A stretch of 64,000 nucleotides of DNA from Sinorhizobium saheli (GCF_001651875.1 NZ_LNQB01000083.1:191130-255129); one strand, 5' to 3'. Numbered from the stretch's first letter, positions 8,610-18,183 are shown. Notes: generated by a model not told the origin, from the sequence alone. Translations and numbers: made by a program.

Positions 8610-9635
8610 ATGAGCTCGAATAGACTTGCCGGAATAGTGAAACTAGCATTCGTGGTCGGAAGCCTGCAGCTTGGCTCTATCGGCCTCGCTCAAGCGGATA
8701 CGACGATCCTGAACGTGTCCTATGATCCGACACGGGAACTCTACAAGGAATTCAACGCGGCCTTTGCCGAAAAATGGCAGGCCGATACCGGTGAAACCGT
8801 GACGATCCAGACATCGCATGGCGGCTCCGGCAAGCAGGCGCGCTCGGTGATCGACGGCCTCGAAGCGGACGTGGTCACGCTGGCGCTCGAAGCCGACATC
8901 GATGCGATCGCCCACGCGACGGGCAAGATCCCGGCCGACTGGAAGGCCCGCCATGAAAACGATAGCGCCCCCTATACCTCGACGATCGTCTTCCTGGTGC
9001 GCAAGGGCAACCCGAAAGGCATCAAGGACTGGAGCGATCTCGTCCGCGATGACGTGCAGGTGATCACGCCCAACCCGAAGACCTCCGGCGGCGCCCGCTG
9101 GAACTTCCTCGCTGCCTGGGCCTGGGCGCGCGCCGCCAACAATGGCGACGATGCGAAAGCGCAGGAATATGTCGCGCAGCTCTTCAAGCATGTTCCGGTT
9201 CTCGACACCGGCGCCCGCGGCGCGACCACCACCTTCGTCCAGCGCGGGCTGGGCGACGTGTTGCTCGCCTGGGAAAACGAAGCCTACCTGTCGCTCGAAG
9301 AACTCGGCCCCGATAATTTCGACATCGTCACGCCGTCGATTTCGATCAAGGCCGAACCGCCCGTGGCGCTCGTCGACGGCAATGTCGACGCAAAGGGCAC
9401 GCGCAAGGTGGCGGAAGCCTATCTGAACTATCTCTACAGCGACGTCGGCCAGAAGATCGCCGCCAAGCATTACTACCGGCCGTTCAAGCCCGAACTGGCG
9501 GACCCGGCGGACATCAAGCGCTTTGCCGATGTCAAACTGGTCACTATTGACGAATTCGGCGGTTGGAAGGAAGCTCAGCCGAAATTCTTCGCCGATGGCG
9601 GAATTTTCGACCAGATCTACAAGCCGGGACAATAA
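8610..9635 (+). CDS. Sulfate ABC transporter, periplasmic binding protein
   Basis: This 341-residue Sbp/CysP-family protein binds sulfate or thiosulfate in the periplasm. A signal peptide ends near ALAQAD. The mature start TTILNVSYDPTRELYKEFN and the segments SHGGSGKQARSV and GGARWNFLAAW are family signatures for the oxyanion pocket. The ATG at 8610 follows GGAGGG by 5 bases; an in-frame ATG at 8574 would add a less likely 12 residues. It is the first gene of a four-gene sulfate operon. Confidence 0.95.
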   Translation: MSSNRLAGIVKLAFVVGSLQLGSIGLAQADTTILNVSYDPTRELYKEFNAAFAEKWQADTGETVTIQTSHGGSGKQARSVIDGLEADVVTLALEADIDAIAHATGKIPADWKARHENDSAPYTSTIVFLVRKGNPKGIKDWSDLVRDDVQVITPNPKTSGGARWNFLAAWAWARAANNGDDAKAQEYVAQLFKHVPVLDTGARGATTTFVQRGLGDVLLAWENEAYLSLEELGPDNFDIVTPSISIKAEPPVALVDGNVDAKGTRKVAEAYLNYLYSDVGQKIAAKHYYRPFKPELADPADIKRFADVKLVTIDEFGGWKEAQPKFFADGGIFDQIYKPGQ

Positions 9636-9641
9636 TATTCC

Positions 9642-10505
9642 ATGGCCTTTCGCAGCAGCAGTCGCAGGCGATGGCAGTTTCGGCAGCCGAGCGTCATTCC
9701 GGGTTTCGGATTGGCGCTCGGCGTGACGCTGACATGGCTAATCCTCATCGTTCTCATCCCCATTTCCGGACTGATCTGGCGCTCGAGCGGGCTCGGCTGG
9801 TCGCAATTCATTCAACTGACGCTCGACCCGCGCACCGTCAACGCACTGACGATCAGCTTCGGCACGGCGTTCATCGCGGCCGTCGTCAATCTCGTCTTCG
9901 GCGTCGTTCTCGCCTGGGTGCTGGTGCGCTATCGCTTCCCCGGCAAGCGGGTGATCGACGCCATGGTCGATCTGCCCTTCGCGCTCCCGACCGCTGTCGC
10001 CGGCATCGCGCTGACGACGCTCTATGCGCCAAATGGCTGGATCGGCTCGCTTCTCGAACCGCTCGGCATCAAGGTCGCCTTTACGCCCGCGGGCATCGTC
10101 GTGGCGCTCGTCTTCGTCGGCCTGCCCTTCGTGGTCAGGACGGTGCAGCCGATCATGGAAGAAATCGACAAGGAGGTCGAGGAGGCCGCGGCGACCCTCG
10201 GCGCCAACCGCTTCCAGACGATCAGCCGCGTCCTTCTGCCGGGCCTGTTGCCGGCCGGGCTGACCGGCTTCGCGCTCGCCTTCGCCCGCGGCGTCGGCGA
10301 ATACGGCTCGGTGATCTTCATTGCCGGCAACCTGCCTTATGTCTCGGAGATTGCGCCGCTCCTGATCATCATCCGCCTCGAGGAGTTCAACTATGCGGCA
10401 GCGACGGCGATCGCATCGGTGATGCTGCTGCTGTCCTTCATCATGCTCCTGGTCATCAACATGATCCAGGCGTGGAGCAGAGGGAGGTATGGCAATGTCG
10501 CTTGA
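9642..10505 (+). CDS. cysT: Sulfate ABC transporter permease CysT (CysU)
   Basis: This 287-residue inner-membrane permease forms the sulfate channel with CysW. Six hydrophobic segments are recognisable, and the EAA loop EVEEAAATLGANRFQ is typical of CysT. It starts 6 bases after the binding-protein stop, and its end overlaps cysW by 11 bases. It differs from CysW mainly in its N-terminus (PGFGLALGVTLTWL). Confidence 0.94.
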   Translation: MAFRSSSRRRWQFRQPSVIPGFGLALGVTLTWLILIVLIPISGLIWRSSGLGWSQFIQLTLDPRTVNALTISFGTAFIAAVVNLVFGVVLAWVLVRYRFPGKRVIDAMVDLPFALPTAVAGIALTTLYAPNGWIGSLLEPLGIKVAFTPAGIVVALVFVGLPFVVRTVQPIMEEIDKEVEEAAATLGANRFQTISRVLLPGLLPAGLTGFALAFARGVGEYGSVIFIAGNLPYVSEIAPLLIIIRLEEFNYAAATAIASVMLLLSFIMLLVINMIQAWSRGRYGNVA

Positions 10506-11370
10506 TACCGGCTCCGCGTCGGCGGCGCTCGTCAGGGCGGCAACGTCGGAGACCCGACTTGCCCGCTCGATCCTGATCGTCGTTGCGCTCGGTTTCGTCG
10601 TCCTCTTCCTGCTCCTGCCGCTTGCCACGGTCTTCATCGAGGCGTTGCGCAAGGGGCCCGCCGAGTTCGTCGCGGCTCTCGGCGATCCGGAAACCCTTTC
10701 CGCGATCCTCCTGACGCTGACGGTTGCGGGGATTGCCGTCCCCTTGAACCTCGTCTTCGGCGTGGCGGCCGCCTGGGCCATCGCCAAGTTCGAATTCAAG
10801 GGCAAGGCGTTCCTGACCACCCTGATCGACCTCCCGTTCTCGGTGTCGCCGGTGATCTCCGGTCTCGTCTTCGTGCTGCTCTTTGGAGCAAACAGCGCGC
10901 TCGGCCCCATCCTGCAGAGCTACGGCATCAAGATTCTCTTCGCCGTTCCGGGCCTCGTGCTCGCGACCGTCTTCGTGACCTTCCCCTTCGTCGCCCGCGA
11001 ACTGATCCCCTTAATGCAGGAACAGGGGACGAGCGACGAGGAGGCGGCGCTGTCGCTCGGTGCCACCGGCTGGCAGACCTTCTGGCATGTGACGCTCCCC
11101 AACATCAAATGGGGGCTGCTTTACGGGGTCCTGCTCTGCAACGCCCGCGCCATGGGTGAGTTCGGCGCCGTCTCCGTCGTCTCCGGCCATATCCGCGGCC
11201 AGACGAACACGATGCCGTTGCAGGTGGAGATCCTCTATAATGAGTATAACTTCGTCGCCGCCTTCGCGGTGGCGGCGCTCCTTGCGCTTCTGGCGCTGTT
11301 AACGCTCGTCTTGAAGACGGCTCTTGAACTTCGCTACAGCGACGAGATCGCTGCCAGCCGCAGGCACTGA
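10495..11370 (+). CDS. cysW: Sulfate ABC transporter permease CysW
   Basis: This 291-residue permease is the partner of CysT. It has multiple membrane segments and the loop [15 protein letters not shown] that docks on CysA. AGAGGGAGG at 10479-10487 is 7 bases before the ATG at 10495; another ATG at 10489 nearly touches it and is less likely. Translational coupling to cysT is suggested by the overlap. Confidence 0.94.
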   Translation: MSLDTGSASAALVRAATSETRLARSILIVVALGFVVLFLLLPLATVFIEALRKGPAEFVAALGDPETLSAILLTLTVAGIAVPLNLVFGVAAAWAIAKFEFKGKAFLTTLIDLPFSVSPVISGLVFVLLFGANSALGPILQSYGIKILFAVPGLVLATVFVTFPFVARELIPLMQEQGTSDEEAALSLGATGWQTFWHVTLPNIKWGLLYGVLLCNARAMGEFGAVSVVSGHIRGQTNTMPLQVEILYNEYNFVAAFAVAALLALLALLTLVLKTALELRYSDEIAASRRH

Positions 11371-11384
11371 AAGGTCCAGACCTC

Positions 11385-12494
11385 ATGGAAGTCCGCGTCC
11401 AGAACATACGCAAGGAATTCAGCCGCTTCCCGGCGCTCGAAGACGTTTCGCTCAATATCGGCTCGGGCGAACTGATCGCGCTGCTCGGCCCCTCCGGCTC
11501 AGGCAAGACGACGCTGCTGCGGCTCGTCGCCGGGCTTGAAAGCCCGACCGAGGGGACGATCTTCTTCGGCGACCAGGACGCGTCGAAGAAGAGCGTGCAG
11601 GAGCGAAACATCGGCTTCGTCTTCCAGCACTATGCGCTTTTCCGCCACATGACCGTGCTCGACAACGTCTCCTTCGGGCTGAAGGTGCGTCCCGCCAGCC
11701 GCCGGCCGCCCGCCGCCGAGATCCGCCGCCGGGCGCTCGACCTCCTCGATCTCGTGCAGCTCTCGGGCCTCGAAAAGCGCTATCCGGCCCAGCTTTCCGG
11801 CGGCCAGCGCCAGCGCGTGGCGCTCGCCCGCGCCATGGCGGTCGAGCCCAACGTGCTGCTCCTTGACGAGCCCTTCGGTGCGCTCGACGCTCAGGTGCGC
11901 AAGGAACTGCGCAAATGGCTGCGGGAGATCCACGACCGCACCGGCCACACCACCATCTTCGTGACCCACGACCAGGAGGAGGCGCTGGAGCTTGCCGATC
12001 GCGTCGTCGTGATGAGCAAGGGCGCGATCGAGCAGGTCGGCACGCCCGACGAGATCTACGATCACCCCGTCTCGCCCTTCGTCTACGGCTTCATCGGCCA
12101 GTCCAACTGTCTCAACGTCACCCTCGCCAGCGGCGAGATCTGGTTCGAGGACCGGCCGATCGGCCTGCGCGCCGCGAACGAGCCGGACGGCGCGGCGACC
12201 CTCTACTTCCGCCCGCATGACGTCGAACTCATCGACGGCTGCGGCGGCTGCCTCGCCGGCCTCGTCACCGCGAGCCGGCGGGTCGCCGGCACCCGGCATC
12301 TCGAACTCGATCTCGGACGAGGCCACCCCGCCATCGAGATCGAGCTGCCGCCGGAACGCGCGGCCTCCGCCGACCACACCCGCATCGCCTTCCGGCCGAC
12401 GAGATGGAAACTCTTCCGCAAGGCGGAAAGGCCGCAGGCGCCGTCGCAAAGCGTCGACACGCAAGCACACGAACTCGTGCGTGTCGGGGCCTGA
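11385..12494 (+). CDS. cysA: Sulfate ABC transporter ATP-binding protein CysA
   Basis: This 369-residue ATPase energises sulfate uptake. It has Walker [10 protein letters not shown] near residue 36, signature [14 protein letters not shown] near 137 and Walker [14 protein letters not shown]-terminal extension of about 130 residues carries the TOBE-type regulatory region seen in CysA. AAAGG lies about 10 bases before the ATG. It is the last gene of the operon, and a 9-bp inverted repeat follows at 12525-12555. Confidence 0.95.
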   Translation: MEVRVQNIRKEFSRFPALEDVSLNIGSGELIALLGPSGSGKTTLLRLVAGLESPTEGTIFFGDQDASKKSVQERNIGFVFQHYALFRHMTVLDNVSFGLKVRPASRRPPAAEIRRRALDLLDLVQLSGLEKRYPAQLSGGQRQRVALARAMAVEPNVLLLDEPFGALDAQVRKELRKWLREIHDRTGHTTIFVTHDQEEALELADRVVVMSKGAIEQVGTPDEIYDHPVSPFVYGFIGQSNCLNVTLASGEIWFEDRPIGLRAANEPDGAATLYFRPHDVELIDGCGGCLAGLVTASRRVAGTRHLELDLGRGHPAIEIELPPERAASADHTRIAFRPTRWKLFRKAERPQAPSQSVDTQAHELVRVGA

Positions 12495-12524
12495 TAGGGC
12501 GCGCGTTTATGGAGTTGCCGCTCT

Positions 12525-12555
12525 CCTCGGGTTAGACCCAGGGTTAAACCCGAGG
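12525..12555. terminator. Inverted repeat after cysA, possible bidirectional terminator
   Basis: CCTCGGGTT and AACCCGAGG form a perfect 9-bp stem with a 13-base loop between the convergent ends of cysA and the DUF1232 gene. No run of T follows on either strand, so it could equally be an intergenic palindrome with another role. Confidence 0.4.
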
Positions 12556-12595
12556 ACCAACCCTCTCCCCGTTCTGACGGTGGTCAATAGGGTGG

Positions 12596-12982
12596 TCAGC
12601 GGACGTTCCGGTATATCCAGTACGTGACTGCCGTAAGTGCCAGAACCCACAATGCGGCAATCGCGACGGCTGCCGTAAGGCTTCGGGGGCGGCTTTCACG
12701 GAGAGCGGCTTCCCTCCTATATTCGGCCATGAGGTCATGCGGAACAAGGCGGACTGCGAGAGCTATTCCCAATGGAACAATCACGAGGTCGTCCAAATAA
12801 CCGAGTACCGGGACAAAGTCCGGAATTAGGTCGATTGGACTGAGGGCGTAAGCTGCCACGGCTCCCGCCACAGCCTTCGCATACCAAGGGGTTCGCGGAT
12901 CACGAGCAGCAAGCCAGAGAGCCAGGACGTCCCGCTTCAGAGCGCGAGCCCATTGTTTCGTTCTTTCCAGTCTGGTCTGCAT
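12596..12982 (-). CDS. DUF1232 (YkvA-like) membrane protein
   Basis: This 128-residue protein contains the DUF1232 core: RDPRTPWYAKAVAGAVAAYA followed by LSPIDLIPDFVPVLGYLDD, a highly recognisable family signature. It has a second hydrophobic segment and a C-terminal membrane helix ending YWIYRNVR. The biochemical role of the family is unknown. The ATG at 12982 starts just before the conserved part; the frame is open upstream without family similarity, and no strong ribosome site is seen. It is probably a single-gene transcript. Confidence 0.78.
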   Translation of the reverse strand: MQTRLERTKQWARALKRDVLALWLAARDPRTPWYAKAVAGAVAAYALSPIDLIPDFVPVLGYLDDLVIVPLGIALAVRLVPHDLMAEYRREAALRESRPRSLTAAVAIAALWVLALTAVTYWIYRNVR

Positions 12983-13111
12983 AGTCAAGATATCCCACGC
13001 CGCTTGAACCGCCGCAACGGGCCGGAACAGGTAATTCGCACCGGTTCCAGGCGTCAGATTTTCACCGCCTGGTTCTGACGGGGAGAGGACTGAGGCTGCG
13101 CCGCGAGTCCC

Positions 13112-13155
13112 CTTCGCCCCGCCTGCGGGAGAAGGTGGCCGGCAGGCCGGATGAG
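13112..13155 (+). repeat. Rhizobial intergenic palindromic element (RIME-like)
   Basis: The sequence CTTCGCCCCGCCTGCGGG followed by AGAAGGTGGCCGGCAGGC and GGATGAG matches, in inverted orientation, the element at 47785-47830. It lies between the DUF1232 gene and the RES toxin. Elements with this core are abundant between rhizobial genes; assignment to the RIME family is from memory. Confidence 0.6.
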
Positions 13156-13179
13156 CGATTATCTGATCAGGGAAAGTTT

Positions 13180-13686
13180 TTAGAGCCAGGAAGCGGCCGA
13201 TTTCGGCAGCCGGGCCTCGGGATCGACGACGGCGAGCCGCGGGTCGCCGGCGCCGTTCCAATGCCAGAGGGCGACGCAGGTGCCGCCGGGCGACATGAAG
13301 GATGGGTAGACCGCGCCGTGAAAGCCGCGCGCCCGAAGCTGCGCCTGCAGCGCATGCGTGGGCGGCACGAGGCCCTTATCGAGCCAGTCGCGCCACTCGC
13401 ACCGATGGATGGTCTCGTCGACGCCGACTTCGGCGAGGACGTTCGCATCCGTCAGATCCGCGAGGGCCGCACCACTGAGTTCCAGCCGCACGATCAGCGC
13501 CGGATGCTGGACAAAACCCTGATTGTACTCCGCCCAGGCCGTCGACAGTTCGCGCGCCGCGTAAATCGTCGGCTGGCCGACCGGATTCCACCGGCCGCCG
13601 AAACGGGCAGCGCCGTCGCCGGAAAGCGGCATATGCGCCCAGCGTGACACGAAGGCGCGCCACAACGCCACCGGTTCTGGGGCCAT
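13180..13686 (-). CDS. RES-domain toxin of a type II toxin-antitoxin pair
   Basis: This 168-residue RES-family protein belongs to a family whose studied members degrade NAD+ (MbcT-like phosphorylase or hydrolase activity). Visible motifs are an N-terminal LWRAF, then GARFGGRWNPVGQPTIYA around residues 25-43, which includes the R/W/Y positions of the active site, and a conserved ELSTAWAE. The ATG overlaps the antitoxin TGA by one base (TGATG), the usual tight coupling of antitoxin and toxin. The length is close to normal, so it may be active. Confidence 0.85.
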   Translation of the reverse strand: MAPEPVALWRAFVSRWAHMPLSGDGAARFGGRWNPVGQPTIYAARELSTAWAEYNQGFVQHPALIVRLELSGAALADLTDANVLAEVGVDETIHRCEWRDWLDKGLVPPTHALQAQLRARGFHGAVYPSFMSPGGTCVALWHWNGAGDPRLAVVDPEARLPKSAASWL

Positions 13687-14057
13687 CAGGCATAGACGCC
13701 GGCGCGGACGGACTCGAGATAGGCGAGAACCTTGTCCGCCTTGCCTTCGCCGACGAGATCGAAGGCCGTCTTGCCGGCCCAGCCGGGGATCGGCTGGTGC
13801 TTGAACCAGATGACGGCGCGGGCCTCGTCGCCGGCCATTTCGGTTGCCATGGCAAGGATGCGGACGACCTTGCTCAAGGCACTGTCAACCTTCCGGGCGC
13901 CCGACTTCGCCGTCAGCGTGTTGCGGGCGACGCCGATCAGCCTGGCCAGTTCGGCAAGCGTCACGCCCAGCCGATCGGCGACCAGGCGCGCCGACAGGAA
14001 GGGTGAGTGGTCCTCCCCGAACTGCGCGGCGGGAATCTGAAAGTCAACGGCCATCAT
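13686..14057 (-). CDS. Xre/MbcA/ParS-type antitoxin
   Basis: This 123-residue partner of the RES toxin has an N-terminal helix-turn-helix (ADRLGVTLAELARLIGVARN) and a C-terminal toxin-binding domain of the DUF2384 type, with IWFKHQPIPGWAGKTAFDLV and the closing segment KVLAYLESVRAGVYA, which usually blocks the toxin active site. It is encoded first, as expected for an antitoxin that autoregulates the pair. A second ATG lies one codon downstream. AGGG is 6 bases upstream of 14057. Confidence 0.85.
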   Translation of the reverse strand: MMAVDFQIPAAQFGEDHSPFLSARLVADRLGVTLAELARLIGVARNTLTAKSGARKVDSALSKVVRILAMATEMAGDEARAVIWFKHQPIPGWAGKTAFDLVGEGKADKVLAYLESVRAGVYA

Positions 14058-14136
14058 GACGAACCCTGAGCTTGATTTGATCGTCAGATCACAAAGATAG
14101 GCTCAATCCTCGATCAATTCATGCGCAGCCGCCGAT

Positions 14137-14922
14137 TCACCGTTGCCACGACGGATCGCGGCGTTCGAAGAAGGCCGAGACGCCTTCCCGGGCCTCTTCG
14201 GTCTCCCAGGTATCGGCGAGCTGTTCGATCGTCCGAGCGATCACGTCGTCGGTGATCGCGTTCCCGAGCGATCGTGCCAGCCGCTTGGCGCGGCCGGCGG
14301 CGCCGGGAGCCGCGACGAGATAGCTCGCCACTTCGGCCTCGACCGCCGCGTCGAGGCCATCGCCGTCCACGACCGTCGTCACGAGACCGGAAGTGCGCGC
14401 CTCTTCGGCATCGAATATCCGTGCCGTCATGAACAGCGGCCGCGCCTTCCCCTCCCCGATCCGGGCGATGACATAGGGGCTGATCGTCGCCGGGATCAGG
14501 CCGAGGCGCGTTTCGGTAAGGCCGAATTTTACAGGCGACGCGGCAATGACGGCGTCGCAAACGCTGATCAGCCCGACGCCGCCGCCGAAGGCGTTGCCGT
14601 GGACGCGCGCGATCACCGGTTTCGGCACTTCGTTCAGCGCCTTGAACATCATGGCGAGCCGCGTCGCCTCGGCGACCCGCGTCTGCCGGTCGGCCGAGAA
14701 CTGCTCGCGCATCCAGTCGAGATCGCCGCCTGCGCAGAAACTCTTTCCCTCCGCGTCGAGGATGACGACCCGGACCGTTGCGTCGACGGCGAGCCGGCCG
14801 GCCACGTCGGTGAGCTCGCCGATCATGGCGGCGGAGAGCGCGTTGTGCTTGTCCGGGCGGGCGAGCGTCAGCCTAGCAACGCCCCGTTCGTCGACGGCAA
14901 GACGGATCGTCCGGGACGTCAT
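14137..14922 (-). CDS. Enoyl-CoA hydratase, probable 3-methylglutaconyl-CoA hydratase
   Basis: This 261-residue crotonase-fold enzyme is the last gene of a leucine catabolic operon. There it should hydrate 3-methylglutaconyl-CoA to HMG-CoA. The oxyanion-hole segments KSFCAGGDLDWM (about residue 60) and HGNAFGGGVGL (about 108) are intact, and ETRLGLIPATI carries the Glu-containing active-site helix. The ATG overlaps the HMG-CoA lyase stop (ATGA). The precise substrate is inferred from the operon. Confidence 0.9.
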   Translation of the reverse strand: MTSRTIRLAVDERGVARLTLARPDKHNALSAAMIGELTDVAGRLAVDATVRVVILDAEGKSFCAGGDLDWMREQFSADRQTRVAEATRLAMMFKALNEVPKPVIARVHGNAFGGGVGLISVCDAVIAASPVKFGLTETRLGLIPATISPYVIARIGEGKARPLFMTARIFDAEEARTSGLVTTVVDGDGLDAAVEAEVASYLVAAPGAAGRAKRLARSLGNAITDDVIARTIEQLADTWETEEAREGVSAFFERRDPSWQR

Positions 14923-15788
14923 GGCTCGCTCCTCAAAGACCGCGCGAAGAGCGCCGCCTGCTCGAGCTTTTCCGCATCGAGCCCGGTTGAAAATCCCCGC
15001 GCCCGAAGAAAGTCATCGACCGCCACCGTGTCGACATTTCCCGCCGCACCCGGCGCGTAGGGGCAGCCGCCGAGACCGCCGGCGGAGGCGTCGAAGACCC
15101 TGACCCCGCGCTCGAGTGCGGCGGCGATGTTCTCCAGCGCACGACCGGAGGTGTCGTGGAAATGCCCGGCAAGCCCGGTCGCGACGATCTCGCCAAGCAC
15201 GGCCGCCAGCATGGCGTCCACGGCCTCCGGCGTCCCGCGTCCGATGGTGTCGCCGAGGCTGACCTCGTAGCAGCCAAGGTCGGCAAGCAGCCGCGCGACC
15301 CGCGCCGCCGCAGCGGGTGCGATCGCGCCCTCATACGGGCATTCGACGACGCAGCTCACATACCCGCGCATGGGTATGCCTTGGCTGCGGGCGACCTCGG
15401 CGACCGGGCGAAAGCGTTCAATGCTCTCGGCGATCGAACAGTTGATGTTCTTCTGCGAGAAGCTCTCGGAAGCGGATGCAAAGATCGCCACCTCATCGGC
15501 GCGCGCCGCAAGCGCCGCCGTGAAGCCACGCATGTTCGGCGTCAGCACGGCATAGCGCGTGCCGGGGTGCCGGGCAATTCCGGCCATGACGGCCGGCGCG
15601 TCGGCCATTTGCGGCACCCAGCGCGGGCTCACGAAGCTCGTCACCTCGATGCGCTCGAAGCCGCAATCGGACAGGCGGTCGACGAGCCTGATCTTGTCGT
15701 CCGTGTCGACGAGCCGGGACTCGTTCTGGAGACCGTCGCGCGGCGCTACTTCGACGATCGTCACGTGCTCGCTTGCCGGCGCGGTCAT
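14919..15788 (-). CDS. hmgL: Hydroxymethylglutaryl-CoA lyase
   Basis: This 289-residue enzyme cleaves HMG-CoA to acetoacetate and acetyl-CoA, ending leucine degradation. The N-terminus VEVAPRDGLQNE carries the metal and substrate Arg-Asp pair, GHFHDTSG provides metal-binding histidines and GLGGCPYAPGAAGN contains the catalytic Cys loop typical of HMGL. It is coupled on both sides by ATGA overlaps, with mccA upstream and the hydratase downstream. Confidence 0.95.
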   Translation of the reverse strand: MTAPASEHVTIVEVAPRDGLQNESRLVDTDDKIRLVDRLSDCGFERIEVTSFVSPRWVPQMADAPAVMAGIARHPGTRYAVLTPNMRGFTAALAARADEVAIFASASESFSQKNINCSIAESIERFRPVAEVARSQGIPMRGYVSCVVECPYEGAIAPAAAARVARLLADLGCYEVSLGDTIGRGTPEAVDAMLAAVLGEIVATGLAGHFHDTSGRALENIAAALERGVRVFDASAGGLGGCPYAPGAAGNVDTVAVDDFLRARGFSTGLDAEKLEQAALFARSLRSEP

Positions 15789-17773
15789 TCAGCTGCCTCC
15801 TCGGTGAGCGTCACGAGCACCGTCCCCTCGCTCACCTGCGTGCCCTCGGCCACATGCACGCCGGCCACCGTCCCCTCACGCGACGCCGACAGCGTCAGTT
15901 CCATCTTCATCGCCTCCATGACGACGAGCGGCTGTCCCTTGGTGACGGCCTCGCCGGCGCCGACGCGCACCAGCTTGACGAGCCCGGGCATCGGCGCGAC
16001 CAGCTCGTCGTCGGCGATCTCGCTCACGTGCCCGCCGCCGAGCGCATCCGGCAGGTGGAAAACGAGGCTCCCTCCATCGTGGAACAGCGTCAACGCCTCG
16101 CCCTCCTGCGCGAAGCGGACCGCGCGCTTCTGCCCGGCCACTTCCAGCCGCGCGCCGTTCTCGAAGCGCTCCAGCACCAGGATCGGCAGCGTGCTCGCGC
16201 CGGCGCGCACCGCGAACTGGTCGCGCCCGCGCGAGGCGAGCGTCACCGCCACGCGGCTGCCTGCATGGTCGATCGTGACCGTGCGATGGGCGTCGCCCCA
16301 GATCTGCCACGAACCGAGCGACGACCACGGATCGGTCGAGTTCATGGGCGCGAGCGCACCGGTCGCGATGACCGCCGCCAGCGCCAGCGCCTCGTCGTCG
16401 GGGGCGATCGGCGCCGTCAGCCGGTCGATCGCCCGGTCGATCAGTCCCGTGTCCGGCAGGCCGGAGCGGAAATCATGGTCTTCGGTCAGCCGGATGAGGA
16501 AATCGAGATTGGTTGTGGTTCCGGCGATGCGGCACTCCTTGAGGGCCGCCTGCAAGCGGCTGAGCGCCGCCGATCGGCTTGGCGCGTGAACGATGAGCTT
16601 GGCGATCAGCGGATCGTAATAGGGGGTTATTCCGTCCCCCTCACGGACGCCGGAATCGATGCGCACCTGGGCGTCGGGAAAGCTCAAATATGCGAGCCTG
16701 CCCGTTGCCGGCAGGAAGCCGCGCGCCGGGTCCTCGGCATAGAGCCGCGCCTCGAAGGACCAGCCGTTGATGCCGATGTCGCCCTGCTTCTTCGGCAAGG
16801 GTTCGCCGGCCGCGACGCGCAGCTGCCATTCGACGAGGTCGAGACCCGTGATCGCCTCCGTCACCGGATGCTCCACCTGCAGCCGCGTATTCATCTCCAT
16901 GAAATAGAAATGGTCCGGCCAGAGGCCGTTCGTGACATCGGCGATGAATTCCACCGTGCCGGCGCCGACATAGCCGATGGCCTGCGCCGCCCGGACAGCC
17001 GCATCGCCCATGGCGCGGCGCACTTCCGCGGTCATGCCGGGCGCCGGCGCCTCCTCGATCACCTTCTGGTGGCGGCGCTGCAGCGAGCAGTCGCGCTCGA
17101 AAAGATGGATGATGTTGCCGTGCCGGTCGCCGAAAATCTGCACTTCGATGTGGCGGGGCTTCGACAGGTATTTCTCGATCAGCACCGCGCCGTCGCCAAA
17201 GGCGGCCTCCGCCTCCCGACGTGCCGTTTCCAGCGCCGCGCCGAAATCCTCCCGCCGCTCGACGCGCCTCATGCCCTTGCCGCCGCCGCCCGCCCGCGCC
17301 TTGATCAGCACGGGATAGCCGATTTCCCCCGCCTGCTGCTCCAGGAAGGCCGCATCCTGCCTGTCGCCGTGGTAGCCGGGGACGACCGGCACGCCCGAGC
17401 GCTCCATCAGCGCCTTGGCGGCATCCTTCAGGCCCATCGCCCGGATCGCAGACGGCGGCGGCCCGACGAACACCAGCCCCGCATCTTCCACGGCCTCGGC
17501 GAAATCGGCATTTTCGGAAAGAAAGCCGTAGCCCGGGTGGATGGCATCCGCGCCGACGCTCCTTGCCGCCTCGACGATGCGCGCGATTGAAAGATAGCTC
17601 TCGGCGGCGGGCGCCGGCCCGATCCGGATGGCCTCGTCGGCGAGGCTCACATGCAGCGCGTCACCATCCGCGTCGGAGTAGACAGCGACGGTGCGGATGG
17701 CGAGCCGCTGCGCGGTTCGGATGATGCGGCATGCGATCTCACCGCGATTGGCAATCAGGAGCTTTGCAAACAT
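15785..17773 (-). CDS. mccA: Methylcrotonyl-CoA carboxylase, biotin-carrying alpha subunit
   Basis: This 662-residue protein has biotin carboxylase and biotin carboxyl-carrier domains. The N-terminus KLLIANRGEIACRII starts the carboxylase; AGGGGKGMRRVE is the ATP-grasp glycine loop, and EAMKMEL near the C-terminus carries the biotinylated Lys. With MccB it carboxylates 3-methylcrotonyl-CoA in leucine breakdown. I take the ATG at 17773 because it matches the family start MFAKLL; the ATG at 17785 would add MERG. Confidence 0.95.
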   Translation of the reverse strand: MFAKLLIANRGEIACRIIRTAQRLAIRTVAVYSDADGDALHVSLADEAIRIGPAPAAESYLSIARIVEAARSVGADAIHPGYGFLSENADFAEAVEDAGLVFVGPPPSAIRAMGLKDAAKALMERSGVPVVPGYHGDRQDAAFLEQQAGEIGYPVLIKARAGGGGKGMRRVERREDFGAALETARREAEAAFGDGAVLIEKYLSKPRHIEVQIFGDRHGNIIHLFERDCSLQRRHQKVIEEAPAPGMTAEVRRAMGDAAVRAAQAIGYVGAGTVEFIADVTNGLWPDHFYFMEMNTRLQVEHPVTEAITGLDLVEWQLRVAAGEPLPKKQGDIGINGWSFEARLYAEDPARGFLPATGRLAYLSFPDAQVRIDSGVREGDGITPYYDPLIAKLIVHAPSRSAALSRLQAALKECRIAGTTTNLDFLIRLTEDHDFRSGLPDTGLIDRAIDRLTAPIAPDDEALALAAVIATGALAPMNSTDPWSSLGSWQIWGDAHRTVTIDHAGSRVAVTLASRGRDQFAVRAGASTLPILVLERFENGARLEVAGQKRAVRFAQEGEALTLFHDGGSLVFHLPDALGGGHVSEIADDELVAPMPGLVKLVRVGAGEAVTKGQPLVVMEAMKMELTLSASREGTVAGVHVAEGTQVSEGTVLVTLTEEAAE

Positions 17774-17785
17774 GCCTCTTTCCAT

Positions 17786-18169
17786 CTATTGCGCCGCCAC
17801 CACTTCGACTTCGAGGAGCCAGGCGGAATCGAAGATGCCGGTGATCACGACCGTCATCGCCGGCGCCAGGGAGCCGAGGTAATCGGTGCGGATCTCGCGG
17901 TTCGCGGCGACATGACGCCTGTCGGCGAGGTAGGTCGTCACCTTGACGATATCCGCCTTCGTCATGCCGGCGGCCTTGAGCTGGGCGTCGACATTCAGCC
18001 AGACCTGGCGCGCCTGCGCCTCGAAGCCCTCGGGCAGGACGTCATCCGACGTCATCGGTATCTGGCCGCTGACGAACAGCAGGCGCCGGAAGTTCTCGAT
18101 GCTGACGGCTTGCGAATAGCCGCCGCGCGGCTGTGGTGCGTGTATGGCGTTGATGTTGTCGCGCTTCAT
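17786..18169 (-). CDS. RidA-family protein embedded in the leucine operon
   Basis: This second RidA-fold protein of the window has 127 residues, with LLFVSGQIPM near residue 30 and a C-terminal half that matches the family only loosely. It differs strongly from the copy at 3649 and lacks its Arg-Ala-Cys pattern, carrying AMTVVITGIFDSAWLLEVE instead, so enamine deaminase activity is doubtful. It lies between mccB (14 bases upstream) and mccA (TAG directly before the next ATG), clearly in the operon. The same placement is, as I recall, seen in S. meliloti. Confidence 0.85.
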   Translation of the reverse strand: MKRDNINAIHAPQPRGGYSQAVSIENFRRLLFVSGQIPMTSDDVLPEGFEAQARQVWLNVDAQLKAAGMTKADIVKVTTYLADRRHVAANREIRTDYLGSLAPAMTVVITGIFDSAWLLEVEVVAAQ

Positions 18170-18183
18170 ATCAACCCCTCTCG

